Assembly (NCBI GenBank): GCA_002360945.1
Contig: DERO01000029.1
Span: 1-44,202, forward strand
DNA from: Leclercia adecarboxylata
GTDB lineage: Bacteria; Pseudomonadota; Gammaproteobacteria; Enterobacterales; Enterobacteriaceae
Reading direction: 5' to 3'
DNA length: 44,202 bases
Shown here: positions 9,601 to 17,706 of the stretch, piece after piece
How positions within the stretch are numbered: position 1 is the first letter of the stretch
How the letters are laid out: each line of letters begins with the position of its first letter
The notes under the pieces: generated by a model
Databases searched by the model: none
Told to the model about the DNA's origin: nothing
What the model saw: only the letters and a program-made list of their open reading frames with translations
Program-made: the position numbers and the translations under genes

Positions 9601-9990
9601 GGTGACGCCGCCCGGCTGGGCGAGAGCCTGGTGGTCTACAGCATCGGCAACGCCGTGTTTAACAGTAACGGCGAGTATCAGGCGCGCGGCATGCCCGCGT
9701 ACGGTTTTATCGTCCGCCTGCTGCTCGGCCACCCGACGCCGCAGATCCAGCTCCTGCCGATTTTTACCGACAATAAGCGCACCTTCTGGCAGCCGCGCCC
9801 GGTTAACGAGGCTGAGTTTGCCGATCTGATCGCGCAGTTGAGATCGCAGGGCATGGAAATTGGCAAGAGCGGAACGGGCTGGCGTGCCGTCACAGAGAAG
9901 GGCGTATGTAAGCTGGTGATGGCGCTGGATGAGCGCTTTGGTCTCATGCCCCCGAACGAGGGGCGGGAAATGAATAATAAAAAATCATGA
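6631..9990 (+). CDS. Mur ligase / S11-like pseudo-carboxypeptidase / CapA metallophosphatase fusion protein
   Basis: A protein of 1119 residues with three modules. Residues 1-500 form a complete MurF-like ligase: P-loop GTVGKTS at 140-146 and C-terminal-domain motif DDSYNA at 370-375. Residues 508-740 resemble the S11 D-Ala-D-Ala carboxypeptidase fold, but all three active-site motifs are lost: SxxK is YLSQ (533-536), SxN is NAC (595-597) and KTG is AWG (692-694). Residues 755-1060 are a CapA-type metallophosphatase with metal-site motifs GD (Asp763), GNNH (His854), AHWG (His955) and GPH (His988). CapB (ligase) and CapA act together in poly-gamma-glutamate synthesis; here they are one chain. 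No obvious signal peptide or TM segment. The start chosen is ATG 6631 with AAGGA upstream; an upstream in-frame start would overlap the previous gene. Confidence 0.88.
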   Translation: MSQTSTRQHRADAPGWTAADLEKLPGGVWHHRPESGWRADDIAIFHDKSQSARPCLFIAMDTDTWLQGSGNTGIYAGWEDTHLSLSRHASRYCGAIVQRHLEDLPSNFPQLVVGNSYQALQWLAEEARRRLDGRVVAITGTVGKTSTKAMLKSILASSMSVVATRESNNTRTGASLTLARAACNPQAVVMEVAISALWMRNGGIGPRIKPHIVIVTEIGITQVGKNVTSLEDVARFKARISHGLIPGGYAILNRDMAGYDIVTEGVSRDGARLISYGFESAADVRITAFTPDEGGSQITLAFRNQTLSYRLAVPGKGAALNSVAALIAADLLGVSPEQSLARLEAWRGDGQHMGITALSLPDGGAVTLIDDSYNAEYLSMLNAFEVAAQRARTNGGRVVALLGRIVNLGEQAGAIHRALAEPLLAAGCQRAFLHGEEMSALHHALPEVVRGGHFLTAEALVESAAPALRDGDIVLVKGSTRNSDFKRVVGLLKTRLAAQTALGKGQTARLLINLSTGQQRVSELSDSTFAPGYLSQLLLTAFVAERLLAKKISLETPVNLRGIAPAILEGNPALGMPRGSTLTVKSLVQGMLIHNACDAAIHLAKRLAGSSAEALKQLRALNTKLGMRHTHLNNVSGRPRTGQRTTLTDIARLVRHFHLRYPHLLSWFGEHEAAIGERVYRKSSNLHSDGSAWGQFSAGRWGVALQWMAGELWLACAAGADDAFHLDYLLDELLAKAEGCERVPEPIAQQIDKPAATLTLLGDTYFGEWYTRRRQARGIDDALQRHGYDHSFAAIAPLLRDSDFTLANFEAALTTDLSASLEGRKPFCLTGDPPASVAALLKQGIDAVALGNNHAMDAGLPGLHSTLAAFHEGGIACIGAGLNAQQAQAPLMLTVGGRQYKIFSAYWYRRYMEQECAFYARPRRAGVACLSGGLIEQLRQEKASPRPATTIVLAHWGLDYRWTTPGQRALAKRLSEAGADLIIGSGPHMAGDAARLGESLVVYSIGNAVFNSNGEYQARGMPAYGFIVRLLLGHPTPQIQLLPIFTDNKRTFWQPRPVNEAEFADLIAQLRSQGMEIGKSGTGWRAVTEKGVCKLVMALDERFGLMPPNEGREMNNKKS

Positions 9991-10147
9991 GGAGTGAATG
10001 TTAGGGGTGAATTCATACTGACCCTATCGCCGCCTCAACGGAGCGGCGCACAGGGGGATTTTCAGGTGGAGCAACTACCTGAATTAAAATTCCCGATTAC
10101 AGTTAAGGAGACATCCCTCCGCTGTGATACAGGGTCAGGACATATTG
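9991..10147 (+). other. Intercistronic leader with two small hairpins
   Basis: This 157-base gap is the only sizeable break in the operon. It contains two short inverted repeats, CGCCGC/GCGGCG at 10028-10048 and TCAGGT/ACCTGA at 10062-10082. Neither is followed by a T run, so they look like mRNA-processing or stability structures rather than terminators. A GTG with AAGGAG upstream (10104-10109) begins an in-frame extension of the next gene at 10124. Confidence 0.5.
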
Positions 10148-10501
10148 ATGAGCGTGCCACTGCAAAAAATATCCCGCTGCGGGCTGATGCTGTTAACGCT
10201 GGTCCTGGGCGTTAACGGGTGCTCTTCCCATGACAATACCGCCAGCCGGGGACGACCGGTGCAAAAATACTATCGCCCCGGGTACGTTCAGCCCCCGGTG
10301 ATGCCCGTGCAGCGCGTGCAGGAACCGTACATAGCGGCACCAGAAGACGATCCGCCGCCGATAAAAGCGAAAAAACGGCCGCAGGTTCAGGCAGCAGAAC
10401 AACGTCAGCCCAGGGCGGTACCGGTGCTGGACAATTCATTGCCCGAGCAGATCTGGCAACCGGCGATAACCCGCCAGACAAGCCTGGAGCTGAAATCATG
10501 A
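10148..10501 (+). CDS. Small proline-rich lipoprotein
   Basis: A 117-residue protein with a positive N-terminus, a hydrophobic run (12-22) and a lipobox-like GVNGC ending at Cys25; Asn at -2 is atypical but the overall signal fits. Residue +2 is Ser, not Asp, which favours outer-membrane sorting. The mature chain is Pro-, Gln- and Arg-rich with no recognisable fold. The start is ATG 10148 with AGGA eight bases upstream; GTG 10124 is an alternative. Its stop overlaps the next start (ATGA), so the two products are translationally coupled and probably partner in the envelope. Confidence 0.8.
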   Translation: MSVPLQKISRCGLMLLTLVLGVNGCSSHDNTASRGRPVQKYYRPGYVQPPVMPVQRVQEPYIAAPEDDPPPIKAKKRPQVQAAEQRQPRAVPVLDNSLPEQIWQPAITRQTSLELKS

Positions 10502-11943
10502 CGGAACGTATCATCGGTGAACTGAGCAGCCGCCCTGCTATTAAGCACCCGACGCTGCCGCTCTGGCAGAACGGCCTTGTGATTATCATCACCCTCACCT
10601 ATCTCATCTGCGAACTGGCATTTAACTCGCGCCTGCTGGATCTGGTGGGAAGCCTCTCCACACCCGATGACATCCACAGCATGGAACGCTACGGCCGGGC
10701 GTTAACCGCCATCGCCGCGGCTCTGCTGGTGCTGCAGCTGGTGCTGGCGGGCAACGCCCGGCTGAAAAGGCGCGGCATCGATTTTCCTCCGCTGTATGTG
10801 GCAAGCATGGTGATTTCGCTCTGCCTGCTGACCGGCGTGGTGACCTGGCAGACCGTTGAGCGGGTGATTGAAAAGCAGGTCGCGCAAAGTACCGGTGAGT
10901 TTCGCCAGAAATCACTGCTGGCACAGCTCTACCAGCAATCTTTGATTGACGGTCAGCAGACCCTGGCGGGGATCCCGCTCGATCCCGATGGCGGACAGCG
11001 CCAGACCTGGACCAGCCCGTCGGGGAAGGCGTTTCTGGCGATGCTGCCGCTGCTGATGAGTTCGGTCAGCCGCTATCACGAGCTGCTCGAACGCGAGGCA
11101 GCGCAGAACCTGCGTGACAGTATCAGCGTTCAGGAGGGGGCGCTCCTCGGCTACTACAAAGCCTGGCTGGCGGCGCGTGCGGAAATTTATAAGGACTATC
11201 TCGATTATTACAAGGTTTCACAGAAAGAGGCGCGTTATCACGGGGAGATAATCCCTGCCCGACTCGACTGGGAGGCGTTTTTCATGCTGGAGGTGGTGCA
11301 GAAAACGCTGCGTGACACGCTGACCCTCCCCCACCAGACCAGGATTCGACCTGAATACCCTAAAGATGACGCCCTGAAACAGTTTGCGCTGGAGCTGCAG
11401 GCGCCCCATCTTGATTATGCCGTGCAGCAGCAGCTCCCGCGCCTCCAGGGCGCGCTGGCGAGTTACGGCCCGGGCGGCGCGAATGAAAAGCAGGGAGAGG
11501 ATGCGGCACGGGCGGTGCTTGTCCCGCCGATTGCGCTGATGTTTTCGCTGCTCGGCGCGCTCACCCATTTGGCAAAACTGCTCTATCTGCTACTGCTCCC
11601 CCTGAGCGCGGCTATGCTGTATATCACCTCGTGGCGTCCGGTTCGCCTGCTCAACCGCCATCCGCTGACCTTCCCGGTGCTGCTGATCTGCCTGCTGCTG
11701 GGGATGTTCAGCGTGATGAATAACAGCATTACGGCCTCACCGGCTTATCACGCCTTACGCCAGGGTTTACAGGGAGCGGATGTGGCGATTACCGGGGAGC
11801 CCTCGACGCTGAGCGGCGGCACGCTGTTACGGGTCATTCATGCGGTGAGCATCGGGCAAAGCTACAGCTATCCGCTCAACCACGCCCTACGCGAAAACCT
11901 GCTAATGGGCTTTGATTTTGGCTATGAAACGCGTGAAAAGTAA
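10498..11943 (+). CDS. Polytopic inner-membrane protein of the Mur-ligase/CapA operon, unknown function
   Basis: A 481-residue membrane protein. Three hydrophobic segments lie near the N-terminus (about 21-43, 62-82 and 97-118). A soluble, helical middle of about 220 residues follows, then two or three C-terminal segments (about 340-378 and 393-415). I do not recognise the family. It is last in the operon and coupled to the lipoprotein by an ATGA overlap. By analogy with CapC-like partners in capsule systems it could be the export or anchoring component; that is inference from position and topology only. Confidence 0.82.
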   Translation: MTERIIGELSSRPAIKHPTLPLWQNGLVIIITLTYLICELAFNSRLLDLVGSLSTPDDIHSMERYGRALTAIAAALLVLQLVLAGNARLKRRGIDFPPLYVASMVISLCLLTGVVTWQTVERVIEKQVAQSTGEFRQKSLLAQLYQQSLIDGQQTLAGIPLDPDGGQRQTWTSPSGKAFLAMLPLLMSSVSRYHELLEREAAQNLRDSISVQEGALLGYYKAWLAARAEIYKDYLDYYKVSQKEARYHGEIIPARLDWEAFFMLEVVQKTLRDTLTLPHQTRIRPEYPKDDALKQFALELQAPHLDYAVQQQLPRLQGALASYGPGGANEKQGEDAARAVLVPPIALMFSLLGALTHLAKLLYLLLLPLSAAMLYITSWRPVRLLNRHPLTFPVLLICLLLGMFSVMNNSITASPAYHALRQGLQGADVAITGEPSTLSGGTLLRVIHAVSIGQSYSYPLNHALRENLLMGFDFGYETREK

Positions 11944-12184
11944 GGTCTTTTAAGGGACAATAAACAGGCCTGTTTTTTGCTGTATTTTTAAGCATAAAGT
12001 AGTGATAGCCGTTAAGATATATTCAGTGCTACATTACGCCGCCCAACGGCAAATCGCATTATCAGACCAGTCGACCTGTACGGTAACAGCCCGGAACCAT
12101 TACTATTACTACGGGTCATATAAACAGTACGGCATATCGCCCGTCTGACGCTACCAACACACTCTTCATTAAGGTTGTTTTATC
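11944..12184 (+). promoter_or_regulatory. lpxP upstream region
   Basis: A 241-base AT-rich spacer. A small palindrome, CAGGCCTG followed by TTTTTT (11966-11979), may weakly terminate the upstream operon. The rest should hold the lpxP promoter and a long 5' leader, as expected for a cold-induced gene in E. coli; no promoter elements were assigned with confidence. Confidence 0.45.
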
Positions 12185-13102
12185 TTGTCTCAATGCAAAT
12201 TCACACTCGCCCTTTTGCACCCGCGTTACTGGTTTACGTGGTTTGGTCTGGGTGTCCTGTGGCTGCTCGTACAACTTCCCTACCCGGCGTTGCTCTGGTT
12301 GGGATCCACACTCGGTAGCCTCTCACGTCGTTTCCTGAAACGCCGGGAATCCATCGGCCGCAGAAACCTCGAGCTCTGTTTCCCGACGATGTCTCCCGAA
12401 GAGCGCGAGCATCTGATTACTGAAAACTTTAAATCCATCGGCATGGCGTTACTGGAAACAGGCATGGCCTGGTTCTGGCCGGATGAACGGGTGCGCAAAT
12501 GGTTCGATGTGGAAGGCCTGGAAAATTTGCAACGCGCACAGGCCAAAAACCGTGGAGTGATGGTTATCGGCGTGCATTTTATGTCGCTGGAACTGGGCGG
12601 TCGCGTGATGGGGCTATGCCAGCCGATGATGGCGACCTATCGGCCGCACAATAGCGCGCTGATGGAGTGGGTGCAGACCCGCGGTCGCATGCGTTCCAAT
12701 AAGGCGATGATCAGCCGTAATAATTTACGCGGACTGGTCAGCGCCCTGAAAAAAGGGGAAGCGGTGTGGTTTGCCCCGGACCAGGATTACGGCCGCAACG
12801 GCAGCAGCTTCGCCCCCTTCTTCGCGGTGAAAAATGTCGCCACCACCAACGGGACATTTGTGATTTCACGCCTGTCCAAAGCCACGATGCTGACCGTGAC
12901 GATGGTGAGAAAAACCGATAACAGCGGTTATCGCCTGTTTATCATGCCGGAACTGGAAAACTATCCGCAGGAAGAAGTCGCCGCCGCCGCCTGGATCAAC
13001 AAGGTGATCGAGCGAGAGATCATGCGTGCACCAGAGCAGTATTTATGGGTGCACCGCCGCTTCAAAACCCGTCCTGAGGGCGAGCCGTCCCTCTACCGTT
13101 AA
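12185..13102 (+). CDS. lpxP: Lipid A palmitoleoyl acyltransferase LpxP
   Basis: A 305-residue inner-membrane acyltransferase of the LpxL/LpxM/LpxP family. In E. coli, LpxP replaces laurate with palmitoleate on Kdo2-lipid IVA at low temperature. It has an N-terminal membrane anchor (about 17-43), the HxxxxE-type catalytic motif HFMSLE near residue 132, and a C-terminus (PEQYLWVHRRFKTRP) that closely follows E. coli LpxP. The N-terminus (SQCKF...HPRYWFTWFG) distinguishes it from LpxL. The start is TTG 12185, aligned with the E. coli N-terminus, with AAGG about 10 bases upstream. Confidence 0.93.
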   Translation: MSQCKFTLALLHPRYWFTWFGLGVLWLLVQLPYPALLWLGSTLGSLSRRFLKRRESIGRRNLELCFPTMSPEEREHLITENFKSIGMALLETGMAWFWPDERVRKWFDVEGLENLQRAQAKNRGVMVIGVHFMSLELGGRVMGLCQPMMATYRPHNSALMEWVQTRGRMRSNKAMISRNNLRGLVSALKKGEAVWFAPDQDYGRNGSSFAPFFAVKNVATTNGTFVISRLSKATMLTVTMVRKTDNSGYRLFIMPELENYPQEEVAAAAWINKVIEREIMRAPEQYLWVHRRFKTRPEGEPSLYR

Positions 13103-13112
13103 CCCTCTTCTG

Positions 13113-13145
13113 AAGGTTAGTTTCGCCTTGAAACTAACCTTTTCA
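13113..13145 (+). terminator. lpxP intrinsic terminator
   Basis: A 12-bp stem AAGGTTAGTTTC / GAAACTAACCTT with a short loop and trailing TTTC, 11 bases after the lpxP stop. Confidence 0.8.
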
Positions 13146-13454
13146 AGCACCTGTAATCACGATGATGTATCGTTAGCAGGCTTTGTTGCTCAAGCACAAT
13201 TTATTACCCTGGGAAATTAAACTGTCGCCGTTCCACGACACTCGTAAGTGACGGAAATTATTTAAGAAAACCCCTCTTGTCACCCCTGAAATTTAGGCGT
13301 ACATTAGCGCCGTCTGGCTACCTGAAAGCACAGAATTCTGAGCTGGAGTTAATGCCATAACGGGGATAATTCTCATTTCCGTCCTGGCCTGACTTCACCT
13401 CTCTATACTCAGTTGGACTCTGTATTTAATGCGTATCACGAAATACGCGGAGCG
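13146..13454 (+). promoter_or_regulatory. Long untranslated region upstream of ypdK
   Basis: About 310 bases without a gene before the tiny ypdK frame. It should hold the ypdK promoter and leader. I see AT-rich stretches but no element I can assign firmly, and no riboswitch I recognise. Confidence 0.4.
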
Positions 13455-13535
13455 ATGAACGTGAAATATTTCTTTATGGGTTTTTCAGTTATTGTGTTCG
13501 CCTGGGTCGGCACCTTTGCCCTGATGATGAACTGA
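13455..13535 (+). CDS. ypdK: YpdK single-pass membrane microprotein
   Basis: A 26-residue protein that is nearly all one hydrophobic helix (MNVKYFFMGFSVIVFAWVGT...). It sits exactly where E. coli has ypdK, between lpxP and alaC, and shares the KYFFMG start and GTFALM end with it. GGAG lies just upstream of the ATG, and a terminator follows within 20 bases. Its function is not known to me; it should be an inner-membrane small protein. Confidence 0.85.
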   Translation: MNVKYFFMGFSVIVFAWVGTFALMMN

Positions 13536-13552
13536 GCAAAGAATATATAGTC

Positions 13553-13585
13553 AAAAAAACAGGAGCCAATTGGCTCCTGTTTTTT
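13553..13585. terminator. Bidirectional terminator between ypdK and alaC
   Basis: A perfect palindrome AGGAGCCAATTGGCTCCT (13561-13578) flanked by an A run and a T run, so it can end ypdK on the plus strand and alaC on the minus strand. Confidence 0.9.
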
Positions 13586-13590
13586 GGTGC

Positions 13591-14832
13591 TTACTGCCCG
13601 GCCTGCTCTGGCGAGGTTTTTATCCCCTGCGGCAACAGCCCGTCGGCACGGAACATACTCTTGATCCCCCTCACCGCCTGACGAATACGGTCGCTGTTCT
13701 CAATCAGCGCAAAACGCACGTGCGTATCGCCGTATTCCCCAAAGCCCACGCCCGGTGAGACGCAGACCTTCGCGTCCTGCAGCAGCTTCTTGGCGAACTC
13801 CAGCGAGCCCATTCCGGCGTAGGCGTCCGGGATTTTTGCCCAGACGTACATCGAGGCTTTCGGTAGCTCGACCATCCAGCCCGCTTCATGCAGCCCTTTA
13901 ACCAGCACATCGCGACGGCGTTTGTACTGCGCGGCGATATCCTTCACGCACTGCTGATCCCCTTCGAGGGCAGCAATGGCCGCCACCTGCAATGGGGTAA
14001 AGGTCCCGTAATCGTGATAGCTTTTGATACGCGCCAGGGCGTTCACCAGCGTCTTGTTGCCGACCATAAAGCCGATACGCCAGCCCGCCATGTTGTAGCT
14101 TTTCGACAGGGTGAAGAACTCCACCGCCACGTCGCGCGCGCCGGGGACCTGCATAATCGACGGCGCTTTCCAGCCGTCATAGACGATATCGGCGTAGGCC
14201 AGGTCATGAACCACCAGCACGTCGTAACGCTTCGCCAGGGCCACCACCTTTTCAAAGAAATCGAGTTCGACACACTGGGCGGTCGGGTTGGAGGGGAAGC
14301 CGAGGATCATCATCTTTGGCTTCGGATAGCTTTCGCGGATAGCGCGCTCCAGCTCGTTGAAGAAGTCGACGCCCTCCACCAGCGGCACGGAGCGTACCTG
14401 CGCGCCGGCGATGACCGCGCCGTAAATATGGATCGGGTAGCTGGGATTTGGCACCAGCACCGTGTCGCCATGATCCAGCGTTGCCAGCATCAGATGTGCC
14501 AGCCCCTCTTTCGAGCCGATGGTGACGATGGCTTCGCTCTCGGGATCGATATCAACCTGATAGCGGTCCTGATACCAGCGCGAGATGGCGCGACGTAAAC
14601 GCGGGATCCCTTTGGAGGTGGAATAGCCATGCGTATCCGGGCGCTGGGCGACCGTGCAGAGTTTTTCTACGATATGCGGCGGCGTCGCGCCGTCCGGGTT
14701 GCCCATACTGAAATCAATAATGTCTTCGCCGCGCCGACGCGCAGCCATTTTCAGTTCAGCAGTAATGTTAAATACATACGGGGGAAGACGATCGATACGC
14801 GAAAAACGGCGTTCAGGACTGGAGTCAGCCAT
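13591..14832 (-). CDS. alaC: Glutamate-pyruvate aminotransferase AlaC
   Basis: A 413-residue class I PLP aminotransferase making alanine from pyruvate and glutamate; cytoplasmic. The PLP lysine is in [15 protein letters not shown] (near residue 245), with the substrate-binding FPSNPTAQ motif upstream. Length and sequence follow E. coli AlaC (formerly YfdZ). It is divergent from ypdA, the sensor of a pyruvate-responsive system, which links the two genes through pyruvate. ATG 14832 is preceded by GAGGA. Confidence 0.95.
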   Translation of the reverse strand: MADSSPERRFSRIDRLPPYVFNITAELKMAARRRGEDIIDFSMGNPDGATPPHIVEKLCTVAQRPDTHGYSTSKGIPRLRRAISRWYQDRYQVDIDPESEAIVTIGSKEGLAHLMLATLDHGDTVLVPNPSYPIHIYGAVIAGAQVRSVPLVEGVDFFNELERAIRESYPKPKMMILGFPSNPTAQCVELDFFEKVVALAKRYDVLVVHDLAYADIVYDGWKAPSIMQVPGARDVAVEFFTLSKSYNMAGWRIGFMVGNKTLVNALARIKSYHDYGTFTPLQVAAIAALEGDQQCVKDIAAQYKRRRDVLVKGLHEAGWMVELPKASMYVWAKIPDAYAGMGSLEFAKKLLQDAKVCVSPGVGFGEYGDTHVRFALIENSDRIRQAVRGIKSMFRADGLLPQGIKTSPEQAGQ

Positions 14833-15217
14833 ACATTCCTCAGATTACGTTAGCGCCCGGACCGTCCGAGCGACGTCGCCACGATACGTGGCGTGCTTAG
14901 AAAATAACCTGAAAAAAATCGCCTTGTCGAGAGGCAAAAATAAAAAAAAACGTAGCGCTAAAACGGGAACACTGCTGAGGCTAAAACGGGAAGTGATATT
15001 AAAAAGAGGCATCTAAGATGCCATTTTCTTAACATTTTAATATCAATAGATTTACGACTTTCGGGTGGTTTTTCTCAACAGAGCAACGTTCTGGTCAGCC
15101 TGAAACTATCCCCTTTGAAGTGTATGGTTTCTCCTCATTTCATAAAACCGAAGGATGACTGGTCATTGGGCGCCAGGTTTTTTATCATGGTTCTTTCCCG
15201 TTTTCCCAGGTTTACCC
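14833..15217. promoter_or_regulatory. Divergent alaC-ypdA regulatory region
   Basis: About 385 bases without a credible gene. On the alaC side it contains a GCCACG/CGTGGC inverted repeat (14876-14895), a long A run, two direct 13-base copies of GCTAAAACGGGAA (14957-14969 and 14980-14992, period 23 bases), and a terminator-like hairpin at 15000-15023. These suggest a structured alaC leader and a tandem operator, but no regulator is identified. Confidence 0.5.
15000..15023 (-). terminator. Attenuator-like hairpin in the alaC leader
   Basis: On the minus strand GGCATC-TTA-GATGCC is followed by TCTTTTT, a short but regular intrinsic-terminator form. It lies about 170 bases upstream of alaC and points toward it, so it could attenuate transcripts that start further upstream. 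Confidence 0.45.
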
Positions 15218-16924
15218 GTGCACGAAATATTCAATATGCTGCTGGCGGTCTTCGATCGCGCGGCATTAATGCTGATTTGCCTGTTCTTCCTGATCCGTAT
15301 CCGCCTGTTCCGCGAACTGCTGCATAAATCGGCGCACTCGCCGCGCGAGCTGCTGGCGGTCACCGTCATCTTCTCGATGTTTGCCCTGTTCAGCACCTGG
15401 TCCGGGGTGCCGGTGGAAGGCTCCCTGGTCAACGTGCGCATTATTGCCGTGATGTCCGGCGGGATCCTGTTTGGCCCCTGGGTGGGGATTATCACCGGCG
15501 TCATCGCCGGGCTTCACCGTTACCTGATCGATATCGGCGGCGTGACGGCGGTCCCCTGCCTGATCACCTGCGTCATTGCGGGCGTGATGTCAGGCTGGAT
15601 CAACCGCAAATTCGCCAAAAAGCAGCACTGGCGGGCGGGCATTATCGGTGGGATGGTCTGCGAAACCATGACCATGATTCTGGTAGTGGCCTGGGCACCG
15701 ACCGTCGAACTGGGGCTGGATATTGTGTCGAAAATCGGCATCCCAATGATCCTCGGCACCGTCTGCATCGGTTTTATCGTGCTGCTGGTACAGAGCGTAG
15801 AGGGTGAAAAAGAGGCCAGCGCCGCGCGCCAGGCCAAACTGGCGCTGGATATTGCTAATAAAACCCTGCCGCTGTTTCGCGATATTAACGCCGAATCCCT
15901 GCGTAAGGTATGCGACATCATCCGCACCGACATTCACGCCGATGCCGTCGCCATTACCAATATTAACCGGGTGCTGGCCTACGTGGGCGTGGGCGAGCAT
16001 AACTACCGGGATAATGACGACACCGTCAGCCCTACCACCCGGCAGGCCATCAGCGACGGCAAAATCATTATCAAAAATAATGACGAAGCCCACCGCACGC
16101 CGGAGATCCACTCCATGCTGGTGATCCCACTGTGGGAAAAAGGGGTCGTCACCGGCACGCTAAAAATTTACTACTGCCACGCGCACCAGATCACCTCCTC
16201 TTTACAGGAGATGGCGGTCGGGCTGTCGCAGATTATCTCCACCCAGCTGGAGGTTTCCCGTGCCGAGCAGCTGCGGGAGATGGCCAACAAGGCCGAGCTG
16301 CGCGCCCTGCAGAGTAAAATTAATCCCCATTTCCTGTTTAACGCCCTGAATGCTATCTCCTCGTCGATCCGCCTCAATCCGGACACCGCCCGGCAGCTGA
16401 TTTTCAATCTGTCGCGCTACCTGCGCTACAACATTGAGCTGAAGGATGATGAGCAGATCGACATCAAAAAAGAGCTCTACCAGATTAAGGATTACATCGC
16501 CATCGAGCAGGCGCGGTTTGGCGATAAGCTCACCGTCATCTATGACATTGATGAAGAGGTGAACTGCGTGATCCCGAGCCTGCTGATCCAGCCGCTGGTG
16601 GAGAATGCCATTGTCCACGGCATTCAGCCGCGCAAGGGCAAGGGCGTGGTGACAATAAGCGTGGCGGAGTGCGGCAACCGCGTTCGGGTGGCGGTGCGCG
16701 ACACCGGCCACGGGATCGATCCGAAAGTGATTGAGCGGGTGGAGTCGAACGAGATGCCCGGCAATAAAATTGGCCTGCTGAATGTTCACCACCGCGTTAA
16801 GCTGCTCTATGGTGAAGGGCTGCATATTCGCCGCCTTGAGCCGGGCACCGAGATTGCCTTTTATGTGCCCAATGAACGCTCCGCCGTTCATGCGCAGACG
16901 CTGTTATCGCCCTGGAGAGAGTAA
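15218..16924 (+). CDS. ypdA: Pyruvate-responsive sensor histidine kinase YpdA
   Basis: A 568-residue LytS-type membrane kinase. Order: N-terminal 5TM-LytS/LYT transmembrane domain (about 1-205), GAF domain (about 225-360), His kinase with [12 protein letters not shown] carrying the phospho-accepting His near residue 373, then a HATPase domain ([16 protein letters not shown]). In E. coli, YpdA/YpdB senses pyruvate and activates yhjX. Start GTG 15218 is chosen because the product then begins HEIFNML like E. coli YpdA, with AGG seven bases upstream; a longer frame opens at 15155. It is followed 3 bases later by ypdB. Confidence 0.94.
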   Translation: MHEIFNMLLAVFDRAALMLICLFFLIRIRLFRELLHKSAHSPRELLAVTVIFSMFALFSTWSGVPVEGSLVNVRIIAVMSGGILFGPWVGIITGVIAGLHRYLIDIGGVTAVPCLITCVIAGVMSGWINRKFAKKQHWRAGIIGGMVCETMTMILVVAWAPTVELGLDIVSKIGIPMILGTVCIGFIVLLVQSVEGEKEASAARQAKLALDIANKTLPLFRDINAESLRKVCDIIRTDIHADAVAITNINRVLAYVGVGEHNYRDNDDTVSPTTRQAISDGKIIIKNNDEAHRTPEIHSMLVIPLWEKGVVTGTLKIYYCHAHQITSSLQEMAVGLSQIISTQLEVSRAEQLREMANKAELRALQSKINPHFLFNALNAISSSIRLNPDTARQLIFNLSRYLRYNIELKDDEQIDIKKELYQIKDYIAIEQARFGDKLTVIYDIDEEVNCVIPSLLIQPLVENAIVHGIQPRKGKGVVTISVAECGNRVRVAVRDTGHGIDPKVIERVESNEMPGNKIGLLNVHHRVKLLYGEGLHIRRLEPGTEIAFYVPNERSAVHAQTLLSPWRE

Positions 16925-16927
16925 CCC

Positions 16928-17665
16928 ATGAAAGTCATCATTGTGGAAGATGAAATACTCGCGCAACAGGAGCTGAGCTGGCTGATCAAAGAACACAGCC
17001 AGATGGAGATCGTCGGCACCTTTGAGGACGGGCTGGACGTGCTGAAATATCTTCAGCACAACAGGGTCGACGCCATTTTTCTGGATATCAATATTCCGTC
17101 GCTGGACGGCGTGCTGCTGGCACAAAACATCAGCCAGTTTGCCAGCAAGCCTTTTATCGTTTTTGTTACCGCGTGGAAAGAGCATGCGGTGGAGGCCTTC
17201 GAGCTGGAGGCCTTCGACTATATTCTGAAGCCGTACCAGGAGTCGCGGATCGTCAGCATGCTGCAAAAGCTTGAGCAAGCCTGGCAGCAGCAGTCGGGCG
17301 CGGGACAGGCCGCAGTCTCACCGGCCACGCGTGAAAACGACACCATTAATTTGATCAAAGACGAGCGCATCATCGTGACGCCGGTGGACGATATCTATTA
17401 CGCCGAAGCGCATGAGAAGATGACCTTTGTCTATACCCGCCGCGAGTCGTTCGTCATGCCGATGAACATCACCGAATTCTGCAGCAAGCTGCCGACGAGC
17501 CATTTTTTCCGCTGTCACCGGTCGTTCTGCGTCAACCTGCATAAGATCCGCGAGATCGAGCCCTGGTTTAACAACACCTACATTTTGCGGCTGAAGGATC
17601 TGGATTTTCAGGTGCCGGTGAGTCGCAGCAAGGTGAAAGAGTTTCGCCAGCTAATGCACCTGTAA
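16928..17665 (+). CDS. ypdB: LytTR response regulator YpdB
   Basis: A 245-residue response regulator. The receiver domain (1-120) has the phospho-accepting Asp in IFLDINIPSLDG (about residue 53) and the conserved Lys in ILKPYQ. The C-terminal LytTR DNA-binding domain spans about 140-243 (FFRCHRSFCVN, PVSRSKVKEF). Partner of YpdA; the pair is one operon with a 3-base gap. Sequence and length match E. coli YpdB. Confidence 0.95.
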   Translation: MKVIIVEDEILAQQELSWLIKEHSQMEIVGTFEDGLDVLKYLQHNRVDAIFLDINIPSLDGVLLAQNISQFASKPFIVFVTAWKEHAVEAFELEAFDYILKPYQESRIVSMLQKLEQAWQQQSGAGQAAVSPATRENDTINLIKDERIIVTPVDDIYYAEAHEKMTFVYTRRESFVMPMNITEFCSKLPTSHFFRCHRSFCVNLHKIREIEPWFNNTYILRLKDLDFQVPVSRSKVKEFRQLMHL

Positions 17666-17672
17666 GAAAGAT

Positions 17673-17698
17673 CCCCGGTGAACGGACGTTTACCGGGG
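17673..17698. terminator. Hairpin between convergent ypdB and glk
   Basis: CCCCGGT / ACCGGGG with further pairing inside makes a strong stem. It lacks a clean T run on the plus strand but is followed by a TC-rich stretch on the minus strand, so it fits a glk terminator better. Confidence 0.6.
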
Positions 17699-17706
17699 AG
17701 GAAGGA

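Noticed and set aside
9994..10215. 73-codon frame after the fusion gene
   Set aside because: It overlaps the lipoprotein start out of frame, has no domain, and its own product looks random.
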